NCBI GenBank assembly: GCA_051011595.1
Contig: JBPCTQ010000182.1
Span: 1 to 19,490, forward strand
Reading direction: 5' to 3'
Source: JAOUEE01 sp051011595
GTDB taxonomy: Bacteria; Actinomycetota; Acidimicrobiia; Acidimicrobiales; SHLQ01
DNA length: 19,490 nucleotides
The translations under genes were made by a program, and so were the position numbers. Shown piece after piece: positions 5,404 through 12,462 of the stretch (positions are counted from its first letter, which is position 1; every line of letters begins with the position of its first letter). The notes under the pieces were generated by a model. That model searched no databases. It was not told the origin of the DNA and was given only the letters and a program-made list of their open reading frames with translations.

Positions 5404-7626
5404 GTGTCTCCGGCCTCCGTCGACCAGAATCCTGGCGATCCCGAACCCGCGTCTACCCCCACCGCCGACGCCACCGTCGTCGAACAACGGCGCCGGCAAA
5501 CGGCCGACGAGTTGCGCCTGCACCTCCACCAGCTGGCCGACGATCCGGGTGACGACTTCACCCGCTCGCTCCAGGCCCGCCTGATCCTCGGCCAGATCGG
5601 CCATCTCGCCGTCTTGTGCGACGCCGGCGGCGCCATGTTGCACGCCAACGACACCGTGTTGGCCGCCGGGGGACTCGACGCCGGCGACATCGCCGACGTT
5701 CCCCTCGAGCATGCACCGTGGTGGCGCCCGGGGAGCAGCAGCGATCAGACCGTACGTTTCCTGATGGATCAAGCCCGGCGCGGCCAGCCGGCCCGTGCCC
5801 TCGTCGACATCGTCTTCGCCGACGAGCAGCTGGGCCGGGCCCACGAGCTCACCATCGTGCCGGTGCACGACTCCGCCGATCAGGTGGCCTTCTTCCTGGC
5901 CGAAGGGCGCGACGCCAGCGAACGGCTGGCCGCCGAGTCGATCATCGACCAGCAGCGCAAGTCTCTCGAGGTCAGCCACGACCGCTACGACAAGCTGGTC
6001 GAACAGAGCTCGGACCTCATCGCCACCCACGACCTCAACGGCCGCTACCTCACCGTCAACCCGGCCAGCCACGCCCTGTTGGGTGTGGTCTCCGACGAGT
6101 TGGTGGGCACCTCCCCGGTCGAACGGGTCCACCCCGACGACCGAGCCGTGTTGTCCCGGGCCTTCCACCCGGCGTCGCCGGCCTACATGGGTGGCCTCGA
6201 CGCCGAATACCGCAGCCGCCACGCCGACGGGTCGTACCGCTCCGTGCTCACTCGTTTCCGCCCCGTCACCGACGAGGCGGGCCGGGTCCTGGCCCTCGAG
6301 TCGGTCACCCAGGACCGCACGCCCCAACGCACCGACGAAGCGCTGGTCCGCCAGGCCCTGGCCGACGACCTCACCGGCCTGCCCAACCGGACCCTGTTGC
6401 TCGATCGACTCCAGCAGGCTCTCGCCGCCAGTCGCCGCACCAACGACCCCATCGCGATGTTGCTGGTCGATCTCGACGACTTCACCCACGTGGCCCGAAC
6501 CGTCGGTCCTCAGGCTGCTGATGCGGTCATCCAGGCGGTGGGACAACGCCTGGCCGGCCTGCTGCGTCCGGGCGACACGGTGGCCCGCCTGGGCGGAGAC
6601 GAGTTCGCGCTCTTGTGTGCCAACACCGACGAGGACACCGGATCACCGGTCGTGGCCCGACGGCTGCTGGCCGCTCTCGACGAGGCGCTCGTGGTGCACG
6701 GCCGCCCGGTGTTCGTGGGCGCCTCGATCGGGATCGCCGTCTCGCGGGGCACTCACGACCCGCTGCCGCTGCTCCAGGAGGCCGAGGCCGCCCTGGTGAG
6801 GGCCAAGGACTCGGGTCGAGGCCAGTACGCCGTGTTCGATGCCGACGAGGACGGAGCTTTCGCCGGCATCGACAGCATGGAGACCGCACTGCGTCGTGCC
6901 CTCGAACGCGATGAGTTCGTACTGCACTACCAACCCGAACGCGACCTGCTGGTGGGCAGTCTTCAGGGTTTCGAGGCCCTGGTGCGGTGGCAGCGCGACG
7001 ATGAGCTGGTCCCACCCGGTCAGTTCATCGGAGTCGCCGAACGATCGGGCCTCATCGTGCCGCTCGGCCGATGGGTCATCCACGAGACGTGCCGGCAGAT
7101 CCGCCTGTGGCAGAACCTGTCGGGGCAACCGGTGCCCCCGGTGTGGATCAACCTCTCGGCCCGACAGTTCGTCGAACCCGATCTGGTGGCCACCATCACC
7201 GCGGCATTGGCCGAATACGACCTCTCCCCCGATGCCCTCTGTGTCGAGCTCACCGAGTCGGCCATGTTGGGCGACTCGGTCGGTGCCGACATCCAGCTCC
7301 AACAGCTCAGCGAGCTCGGCATACGCATCGGCCTCGACGACTTCGGCACCGGCTTCTCCTCGCTCACCCACCTGGCCCAATTCCCGATCGACGTGTTGAA
7401 GATCGACCGGTCGTTCATCGCCGGGCTGGGGCACGATCCCCAGAGCCAGGCCATCGTGGCCGCCGTGATCGACATGGCCCATCGCCTCGGTATCACCACC
7501 ATCGCCGAAGGGGTCGAGACCCGACTCCAACTCGACGAGCTGCAACGCCTGGGATGCCACCAGGCCGTGGGGTTCTACTTCGACCGTCCCCTACCGGCCA
7601 CCGACTGTCTCCCCCTGCTGGGCTGA
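5404..7626 (+). CDS. Cyclic-di-GMP turnover protein with two PAS-like, GGDEF and EAL domains
   Basis: A 740-residue soluble protein without membrane segments. The order is: a disordered N-terminus (1-45), a weak PAS-like domain (about 60-172), a second PAS domain (about 190-305, starting LVEQSSDLIATHDLNGRYLT), GGDEF (about 315-480) and EAL (about 490-740). The EAL catalytic set looks complete: E524 in EAL, N583, E615 in ELTES, D645/D646, K666 and E702. It should hydrolyse c-di-GMP. GGDEF (397-401) and the I-site RPGD (388-391, five residues ahead) are intact. However, the substrate loop after DLDDF (356-360) lacks the usual Asn and His, so cyclase activity is doubtful. The GTG start follows a -10-like hexamer by 7 nt. 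The PAS domains probably sense a small signal that sets the activity. Confidence 0.93.
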   Translation: MSPASVDQNPGDPEPASTPTADATVVEQRRRQTADELRLHLHQLADDPGDDFTRSLQARLILGQIGHLAVLCDAGGAMLHANDTVLAAGGLDAGDIADVPLEHAPWWRPGSSSDQTVRFLMDQARRGQPARALVDIVFADEQLGRAHELTIVPVHDSADQVAFFLAEGRDASERLAAESIIDQQRKSLEVSHDRYDKLVEQSSDLIATHDLNGRYLTVNPASHALLGVVSDELVGTSPVERVHPDDRAVLSRAFHPASPAYMGGLDAEYRSRHADGSYRSVLTRFRPVTDEAGRVLALESVTQDRTPQRTDEALVRQALADDLTGLPNRTLLLDRLQQALAASRRTNDPIAMLLVDLDDFTHVARTVGPQAADAVIQAVGQRLAGLLRPGDTVARLGGDEFALLCANTDEDTGSPVVARRLLAALDEALVVHGRPVFVGASIGIAVSRGTHDPLPLLQEAEAALVRAKDSGRGQYAVFDADEDGAFAGIDSMETALRRALERDEFVLHYQPERDLLVGSLQGFEALVRWQRDDELVPPGQFIGVAERSGLIVPLGRWVIHETCRQIRLWQNLSGQPVPPVWINLSARQFVEPDLVATITAALAEYDLSPDALCVELTESAMLGDSVGADIQLQQLSELGIRIGLDDFGTGFSSLTHLAQFPIDVLKIDRSFIAGLGHDPQSQAIVAAVIDMAHRLGITTIAEGVETRLQLDELQRLGCHQAVGFYFDRPLPATDCLPLLG

Positions 7627-7655
7627 CCCACCGCCGCCGATCCAGGCGGTGTCAG
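7623..7655. terminator. Bidirectional terminator hairpin, copy 1
   Basis: CACCGCC (7629-7635) pairs with GGCGGTG (7645-7651) around a 9-nt loop. CTGA (7623-7626) pairs with TCAG (7652-7655) below a 2-nt bulge. The EAL stop codon lies within the stem. There is no U-tract. Confidence 0.55.
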
Positions 7656-7744
7656 TCCAACAGCAGATGGGCCGCCACGGTGAGCTCGACGATCATGGTC
7701 CACGCAGATCGCACACCGGCCACCGACTGTCTCCCCCTGCTGGG

Positions 7745-7778
7745 CTGACCCACCGCCGCCGACCAAGGGCGGTGTCAG
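7745..7778. terminator. Bidirectional terminator hairpin, copy 2
   Basis: The arms match copy 1: CACCGCC 7751-7757 with GGCGGTG 7768-7774, and CTGA with TCAG at the base, but the loop is 10 nt with a changed sequence. The stop codon of the TetR gene (7777-7775 on the minus strand) lies in the stem. Confidence 0.55.
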
Positions 7779-8347
7779 TCCAACAGCAGATGGGCCGCCA
7801 CGGTGAGTTCGTCCATGATGCTCTCGGCAGGCCGCATACCGGCGACCCAGCTCAGAATCGAGGAGAACCACACGTGGCCGATCACCCGGCTGACACCCTC
7901 GACGTCGATTCCCTCGAACCCGCCCAGCGCATCGGAGATCATGGCGTTCATCTCCTGTTCGACCTCGAGCTTGTGCTCGGCCACTTCTGGTTCGGTCGAG
8001 GCCAGGGCGGTGATGAGTGCTGCCATCAGGGTGGGCTGGCGGGTACTGCTGCGGACGGCCGAATCGAGCACGGCCACCAGCTGATCGGCCGGAGTGTCGG
8101 CCACGATCCCCTCGGTGGCCACGCTTTTGCGGGCCAGGCCGACCCAGCCGGCCATTCCCGCCACTAGGACGGCGTCCTTGCTGCTGAAGTAGCGGTAGAT
8201 GGTGCCGAGGGCCACGTCGGCGCGGGCAGCCACCTCACGCATCTGCACCGCTTCGTACCCACCGTCGGCCGCCAGCCGCATGGCCGCTTCGATCACCCGC
8301 ATTTCGCGCTCTTGTTGTTTGCGCGTTCGTCCCGTTGTCTGGGTCAC
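7775..8347 (-). CDS. TetR family regulator, KstR-like
   Basis: A 190-residue regulator. The N-terminal helix-turn-helix (about residues 15-60) contains GGYEAVQMREVAARADVALG and TIYRYFSSKDAVLVA, nearly the wording I recall for KstR, the TetR repressor of cholesterol catabolism in mycobacteria and rhodococci. The C-terminal part with SRVIGHVWFSSILSWVAG also follows the KstR pattern. Members sense steroid-CoA or acyl-CoA ligands and repress catabolic genes. The start is uncertain: the GTG at 8347 (MTQTTGRTRK) gives usual family length, while the frame is open to a GTG at 8404. No ribosome binding site is clear. It is divergent from the D-2-hydroxyacid dehydrogenase, and the 70-bp gap may hold an operator, but I see no convincing KstR-type palindrome. 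Its 3' end lies in the tandem duplication. Confidence 0.85.
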   Translation of the reverse strand: MTQTTGRTRKQQEREMRVIEAAMRLAADGGYEAVQMREVAARADVALGTIYRYFSSKDAVLVAGMAGWVGLARKSVATEGIVADTPADQLVAVLDSAVRSSTRQPTLMAALITALASTEPEVAEHKLEVEQEMNAMISDALGGFEGIDVEGVSRVIGHVWFSSILSWVAGMRPAESIMDELTVAAHLLLD

Positions 8348-8404
8348 GAGATCGAGGTTGCTCGCGCCGCCGTTGTCACGCAAATGCGGATCGGAGCCGA
8401 ACAC

Positions 8405-8410
8405 TAGGGT
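8405..8410 (+). promoter_or_regulatory. Candidate -10 element, leaderless start of the D-2-hydroxyacid dehydrogenase
   Basis: TAGGGT ends 7 nt before the ATG at 8418, without a ribosome binding site. Confidence 0.45.
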
Positions 8411-8417
8411 CGCGGCG

Positions 8418-9356
8418 ATGACGACCGTGCTCCACTACGCCCGTGGCCGCTCGTTCGATGGCGTGGTCGACCGGTATCCCGATGTCGAGTTCGTGGCGTT
8501 GGACCGCGCCGGCCCGCTGTCCACTCTCGGATCGCTCGGGCCGGCCGATGTGTTGCTCACGGCGTCGCCCCATCCTTCCAACCTGGCCGACGCCCTGGCC
8601 CTGCCCGTCGGTTGGATCCACAGCCTCGACACCGGCGTCAACGACTTTCCACTCGAACTGGTCGGTGACCGGGTGCTCACCTGTGGGCGGGGGGCCAACG
8701 CCACGGCCATCGCCGAATGGGTGGTGGCCGTGATCTTGAGCGATCAGAAACAACTGCCCGACCGGTGGCTCACCGAACCGCCCGAGCGGTGGTACGTCGC
8801 CGACCTCGGCATGGTGGCGGGATCCACCGTCGCCATCCTCGGTTTCGGTGAGATCGGTCAGCAGGTCGCTCGACGATGCCTCGGGCTCGACATGGCGGTG
8901 CGGGCCCTCCGGCGCCGTCAGCATGCACCCGGAGCCGACGGCGTCACAGTGGTCCAGAGCCTTTCGGAGCTGGTGGACGGCGCCGAGCACCTAGTGATCG
9001 CCGCGCCGCTCACCCCGAAGCTGCGCCACGTGCTCGACGACGACGCCTTCGCCGTCATGGCCCCCGGTGTACACATCATCAACGTGGGGCGAGGCGCCCA
9101 CATCGACCAGGATGCGCTACGCCGGGCCCTCGATGCGGACATCGTCCGGCTGGCGTCGCTCGATGTGTGTGACCCCGAACCGCTGCCGGCGGGTCATTGG
9201 CTATACCAGGATCCCCGGGTGCGGCTCAGTGCCCACGTCTCGTGGAACGACCCGGATGCGACCACCCGCCTGTACGAGGTGTTCGCCGACAATCTGGGTC
9301 GGTTCCGGGCCGGACAACCTCTGGGCGGCGTCGTCGATGTCGACGCCGGCTACTGA
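8418..9356 (+). CDS. D-isomer-specific 2-hydroxyacid dehydrogenase family protein
   Basis: A 312-residue NAD(P)-dependent dehydrogenase of the D-2-hydroxyacid type, which interconverts 2-keto acids and D-2-hydroxy acids. The nucleotide-binding motif is GFGEIG (142-147). The catalytic triad is present: Arg225 in INVGRGAHID, Glu254 in LDVCDPEPLP and His273 in RLSAHVSW. The N-terminal substrate domain includes IHSLDTGVNDFP, a degenerate form of the usual substrate loop. The dinucleotide strand ends in Arg-rich RALRRRQ, which may favour NADP; this is a guess. Translation likely starts at 8418 because a TAGGGT hexamer lies 7 nt upstream; the frame is open further back but would overlap the divergent regulator. 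The specific 2-keto acid is unknown. Confidence 0.88.
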   Translation: MTTVLHYARGRSFDGVVDRYPDVEFVALDRAGPLSTLGSLGPADVLLTASPHPSNLADALALPVGWIHSLDTGVNDFPLELVGDRVLTCGRGANATAIAEWVVAVILSDQKQLPDRWLTEPPERWYVADLGMVAGSTVAILGFGEIGQQVARRCLGLDMAVRALRRRQHAPGADGVTVVQSLSELVDGAEHLVIAAPLTPKLRHVLDDDAFAVMAPGVHIINVGRGAHIDQDALRRALDADIVRLASLDVCDPEPLPAGHWLYQDPRVRLSAHVSWNDPDATTRLYEVFADNLGRFRAGQPLGGVVDVDAGY

Positions 9357-9409
9357 TCGGATCGCCACCCCTACACCCACCACCTCGGTACGCGGGCCAC
9401 ACTGGTGAG

Positions 9410-9598
9410 GTGGAACCCGACAGCCCCGAGGATCGCCGAGCCCAGCGCGATGCCATCTGGGAGATCACCATCAAGGTGGTGGTGGTCGCCGTTCCGCTGG
9501 CCGTGGTGGCGGTCCTGCTGCGGGCGCTCGAGGTGCCGTGGTGGCTGATCGGCATCGGTTACGCCGTGTTCCTGTGGTATCTGGTGGCCGAAACCTGA
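9410..9598 (+). CDS. Small hypothetical membrane protein
   Basis: A 62-residue protein. A charged, cytoplasmic-looking N-terminus (VEPDSPEDRRAQRDAIWEIT) precedes two hydrophobic stretches: VVVVAVPLAVVAVLLRAL at about residues 23-40 and WWLIGIGYAVFLWYLVA at about 44-60. These probably form a two-helix hairpin. I do not recognise the family. The GTG at 9410 is preceded by a weak purine stretch (GGTGAG). It lies 53 nt after the dehydrogenase and 61 nt before the lipoprotein gene, both on the same strand. High GC at third codon positions and the clear topology support a real gene. Confidence 0.65.
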   Translation: MEPDSPEDRRAQRDAIWEITIKVVVVAVPLAVVAVLLRALEVPWWLIGIGYAVFLWYLVAET

Positions 9599-9659
9599 GC
9601 GCACAGCAACGACTGACCCCGAAATCTCAGCTCCCCGGGGTCCCGTCCGATAGACGAGG

Positions 9660-10769
9660 GTGTTCACTCTCACCACTCGGCACCGCACGGCGTCGATCAC
9701 CCTCGGTGTGGTCTGTTTCCTTGCACTGGCGGCTTCGGGCTGCACGTACGAATCAGGACAAGGGCTGGCCGGTCCCGAGGGCACCGAACAAACCACGACC
9801 TCGACCGATGAAGTTCCCGGACCGCTGGCCTTCAGCGTGGAAGGGATGGCCTCGTCGCTCTGGCGGGTGTACAACACCGACGACGGTCTGAACCTCCGAG
9901 TCGCTCCGGGCATAGACTCCGACTCGATCGGCCGCCTCGAAGCCGGAACGATGGTCACCAGCACGGGCGAGGTCATCGCCATCGGCGAGACATCCTGGTT
10001 CTACGTCGAGACCGACGACCAGACCGGATGGGTCCACAGCGGCTATCTGGTGCCGGTTGATCCCGACGAATCCGGCGTGACCGCGGCCCAGCCCACCGCC
10101 CCCCTCGTGACCATCGAGGCCGCGTGGCCCGCCGACACCCAACTGGTGGTGGCATCCCAGCCCGGTGCCAACCTGCGCGAGGGTCCCGCCGGCGACATCA
10201 TCGTGGAGCTCTCCACCGGCACCACCGTCACGGTCACGGGCGTGGCGACCGAAGACTGGACCGAGATCCGAACCTCCAACCTCCGCGGGTGGATCTACAC
10301 CGAGCTGCTCGCCGAGGTGGTCGATGATCCCGGGGCCCGGTTCCCGGCCGCCACTCCGGTCGGACCGGCCGAGGGTCTGGCCGGCGCCAACATCACCGAT
10401 GCCCCCGAGGGCATCGTGATCGGCGGACTCCCGGCCGGCGAAGTGGCGCTGGCGACTGGCCGCTCGCAGCAGGGCTGGACCGAAGTCACCCACCGTGGCA
10501 TGAACGGATGGATCCTGAGCTCCGAGCTGCGCACGGTCGACCCGGCGCCGGCCTCGTTGGAGCCGACCGCGGCCACCGTCGATGGTGCCGGAGGTCCGGT
10601 CACCATCCACCTCGGCCCCTCCGGACTCGAACCGATCCTCGACGAGGTGCGCGACGGCGACCAGGTGATGACCACCGGCCTCAGCACACCCACCGGCTGG
10701 AGCGAGATTCAGCTCGACGAGGTGCGCACCGGGTGGGTCCCGACCATCTTCTTGATCTTCCCGGCCTGA
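9660..10769 (+). CDS. Putative lipoprotein with four bacterial SH3-like repeats
   Basis: A 369-residue exported protein. The signal peptide has basic residues (TTRHRTAS), a hydrophobic core (ITLGVVCFLALAA) and a lipobox-like ASGC ending at Cys28, so it is probably lipid-anchored. A Thr/Ser/Gly-rich linker reaches to about residue 60. Four SH3b-like units follow, at about 68-131, 162-218, 240-291 and 310-366. Units 1 and 2 have the N-L-R signature (GLNLRVAPG, GANLREGPA). Units 3 and 4 have degenerate versions (GANITDAPE, PVTIHLGPS). All four end in a GW(V/I) strand: GWVHSGYL, GWIYTELL, GWILSSEL, GWVPTIFL. SH3b repeats usually bind cell-wall peptides or glycans. No catalytic domain is present. 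The GTG at 9660 gives a complete signal peptide. Confidence 0.85.
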   Translation: MFTLTTRHRTASITLGVVCFLALAASGCTYESGQGLAGPEGTEQTTTSTDEVPGPLAFSVEGMASSLWRVYNTDDGLNLRVAPGIDSDSIGRLEAGTMVTSTGEVIAIGETSWFYVETDDQTGWVHSGYLVPVDPDESGVTAAQPTAPLVTIEAAWPADTQLVVASQPGANLREGPAGDIIVELSTGTTVTVTGVATEDWTEIRTSNLRGWIYTELLAEVVDDPGARFPAATPVGPAEGLAGANITDAPEGIVIGGLPAGEVALATGRSQQGWTEVTHRGMNGWILSSELRTVDPAPASLEPTAATVDGAGGPVTIHLGPSGLEPILDEVRDGDQVMTTGLSTPTGWSEIQLDEVRTGWVPTIFLIFPA

Positions 10770-10812
10770 TCGGCCTGGTCGGCCACCGCTGACGGCCACT
10801 GTGGGGGCGCCG

Positions 10813-11988
10813 TCAGCCGATGCGCTGGATGACGGTGGCAATACCCAAGGCGCCACCCTGACACATCGTGACCAGGGCCAATTCGCCGTCGCGCCGCTCG
10901 AGCTCGTGCAAGGCGGTGGTGATCAGCCGGCTTCCCGTGCATCCCACCGGGTGACCCAGGGCGATCGCCCCGCCGTTGACGTTCACCCGATCCATGTCGA
11001 CCTCGTGCACCTGCGCCCAGCTCAACACCACGGCGGCGAAGGCTTCGTTGCATTCCATGATGTCGAAGTCGCCCATGGTGAAATCGGTCTGATCGAGCAT
11101 CTTGGCGGTGGCATCGACCGGCCCATCGAGCAGGTAGTAGGGATCGGCGCCAACCATGGTGTGGTACAGCACCCTCGCCCGTGGTGTGGCGCCACGGGCC
11201 TCGGCCACGGCCTCGTCCATCCACAACACGGCTGCGGCGCCGTCGGAGATCTGTGAGGAAGTGCCCGCCGTGTGCACGGTGTCGGGAATGACCGGCGACA
11301 GCTTGGCCAGACCCTCGACCGTGGTCTCGCGAAGACCCTGATCGCGTTCGACGGTGACGACCTCACCCGTGGGTTGGCCCTCCTTGTCGATCTGGGCCAC
11401 GTCGGGCACGGGAACGATCTCACGGTCGAATCGTCCTTCGGCCCACGCGGTGGCCGCCTTCTGCTGCGACAGTGCACCGAACGCGTCGACGTCTTCCCGC
11501 GTGATGCCGCGTCGCTCCGCCACCCGCTGCGCCGCGCCGAACTGGCCGTTGTCGGCTTCGTCCCACGGCCAGGTGTCGTCCTTGTAGTAGCCACCACCCC
11601 CTCGGGCGGCGGTGCCGAGCGGAACCTGCGACATCTGCTCCACACCACACGCCACACCGATCTGCGCCCCACCGGTGGCGATGACGCCCATCATGAAGTT
11701 GTTGGCCTGCTGTCCCGAGCCACATTGGCAGTCGATGGTGGTGGCCGCGGTGGAATAGTCGTCACCCACACTCAGCCAGGAGGTGCGGCCAACGTTGGAG
11801 GCCTGCTGACCGGCCTGGGTGACGCAGCCGGCGATGACCTGGTCGACCTCGGACGGCTCGACGCCGGCCCGGTCGATGACCCCGCGGGTGGCGGTGGCCA
11901 ACAGTTTGGGGGCGATGATCCCGGCCAGATGGCCACCACGCTTGCCGATTGGCGTGCGGGCCGCTTCGACGATGACTGGGTTCTGCAT
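10813..11988 (-). CDS. Thiolase, FadA5-like steroid/acyl-CoA 3-ketothiolase
   Basis: A 391-residue degradative thiolase. It cleaves a 3-ketoacyl-CoA with CoA to give acetyl-CoA (or propionyl-CoA) and a shortened acyl-CoA. The nucleophile is Cys89 in DCQCGSGQQAN, the other active-site residues are NEAFA (314-318), His346 in LGHPVGCTGSR and Cys376 in MCQGGALG. The blocks RDQGLRETT, TAGTSSQISDGAAAVLWMDE and HEVDMDRVNVNGGAIALGHP correspond closely to what I recall of M. tuberculosis FadA5, the thiolase of cholesterol side-chain removal. Length (391) matches. The ATG at 11988 has GAGGAAG upstream. The frame is open to 12315, but that part is the antisense of the repeat gene. It is divergent from 12064 and convergent with the lipoprotein gene. 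Confidence 0.9.
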   Translation of the reverse strand: MQNPVIVEAARTPIGKRGGHLAGIIAPKLLATATRGVIDRAGVEPSEVDQVIAGCVTQAGQQASNVGRTSWLSVGDDYSTAATTIDCQCGSGQQANNFMMGVIATGGAQIGVACGVEQMSQVPLGTAARGGGGYYKDDTWPWDEADNGQFGAAQRVAERRGITREDVDAFGALSQQKAATAWAEGRFDREIVPVPDVAQIDKEGQPTGEVVTVERDQGLRETTVEGLAKLSPVIPDTVHTAGTSSQISDGAAAVLWMDEAVAEARGATPRARVLYHTMVGADPYYLLDGPVDATAKMLDQTDFTMGDFDIMECNEAFAAVVLSWAQVHEVDMDRVNVNGGAIALGHPVGCTGSRLITTALHELERRDGELALVTMCQGGALGIATVIQRIG

Positions 11989-12050
11989 GACGGCACTTCC
12001 TCTTTGCGAGTCAGACGGGGACAACAGGCGAACGCCGAGACCGTACCGGC

Positions 12051-12056
12051 TAGCGT
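12051..12056 (+). promoter_or_regulatory. Candidate -10 element, leaderless start of the serine-triplet protein
   Basis: TAGCGT ends 7 nt before the ATG at 12064. No ribosome binding site lies between. It sits in the 75-bp gap to the divergent thiolase. Confidence 0.5.
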
Positions 12057-12063
12057 TGCCCCC

Positions 12064-12462
12064 ATGGCCATCCCGCTGGCACCATCTCGGCTCGGCGACG
12101 CCTCCACAGTCGACGCCATGGGCTCGTTCCGCTCGATCCTCTCGGAGCGTTCGGCGTTCTCGGCTGCTTCGCTCTCGTCCGGGTTCTCGGTCCTGTCGGT
12201 GCGATCGGCCTTCTCCGTCGGATCCATCCTGAGCTTCGCCTCGGCCGGATCCATCCTGTCGGGCTTCTCGGCCGGATCCATTCTGAGCTGGCGGAGCGAA
12301 GGAGCCGTCCTGCACGTCAACGGGCGATCAGTCATTCCCGGTCGGTCCACTAGTGTCCGGCCCCATGTTGCCGAACGAATTCCTCGCGATACGCGACACC
12401 GTCCGAAACTGGGGCCGCTGGGGCGACGACGACCGGCTGGGGACCCTCAACTTCCTCACTGA
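12064..12462 (+). CDS. Serine-triplet (S-x-x)20 repeat protein of unknown function
   Basis: A 132-residue protein. From residue 21 to 80 serine occupies every third position, 20 triplets without a break: S-F-R, S-I-L, S-E-R, S-A-F, S-A-A and so on. The other two positions are mainly hydrophobic (IL, AF, VL, GF) or small (AG, VG, AA). The last three 9-residue units (SILSFASAG, SILSGFSAG, SILSWRSEG) mirror a 27-bp DNA repeat. Third codon positions are mostly G or C in this frame only, and serines switch between TCN and AGC codons, so selection acts on the protein. The basic C-terminal tail (about 85-132) runs 98 nt into the cyclase gene in another frame and may be less constrained. I dimly recall similar SIL/SAG-rich proteins in actinobacteria but know no function. 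There is no signal peptide. Confidence 0.6.
   Translation: MAIPLAPSRLGDASTVDAMGSFRSILSERSAFSAASLSSGFSVLSVRSAFSVGSILSFASAGSILSGFSAGSILSWRSEGAVLHVNGRSVIPGRSTSVRPHVAERIPRDTRHRPKLGPLGRRRPAGDPQLPH
12220..12300 (+). repeat. Three 27-bp tandem repeats inside the serine-triplet gene
   Basis: Units at 12220-12246, 12247-12273 and 12274-12300 each begin GGATCCAT(C/T)CTG, then diverge. They encode the three 9-residue units of the protein and suggest growth by slippage or unequal exchange. Confidence 0.85.
12351..12356 (+). promoter_or_regulatory. Candidate -10 element, leaderless start of the cyclase-family gene
   Basis: TAGTGT ends 8 nt before the ATG at 12365. It lies inside the 3' part of the serine-triplet reading frame. 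Confidence 0.45.

Larger units (their letters stand above)
7593..7837. repeat. Tandem duplication (about 122 bp) of the convergent gene ends
   Basis: Unit 1 is 7593-7714 and unit 2 is 7715-7837; a third ACCGGC follows at 7838-7843, as at each unit boundary. Each unit holds the last codons of the EAL gene (PATDCLPLLG and stop), a hairpin, and the last codons of the KstR-like gene (ELTVAAHLLLD and stop, on the minus strand). The first ~90 bp are identical except in the hairpin loop. The last ~36 bp differ at 11 positions. The EAL gene ends in unit 1 and the regulator in unit 2, so each unit also carries one dead remnant. Confidence 0.9.

Noticed and set aside
7575..7871. 98-codon minus-strand frame with an internal amino acid repeat (RGGPSAVGLTPP)
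   Set aside because: The repeat is only the 122-bp DNA duplication read in a wrong frame across gene ends and hairpins.
8348..8417. KstR-type operator (AAC-N2-GTT core) in the divergent gap of the KstR-like gene
   Set aside because: I read both strands and found no palindrome with that core or spacing. The gap upstream of the thiolase (11989-12063) also lacks one.
11989..12315. N-terminal extension of the thiolase on the minus strand, rich in QDGS-like repeats
   Set aside because: It is the antisense of the 27-bp repeats in the serine-triplet gene. Thiolase similarity begins at the ATG at 11988, which has a ribosome binding site.
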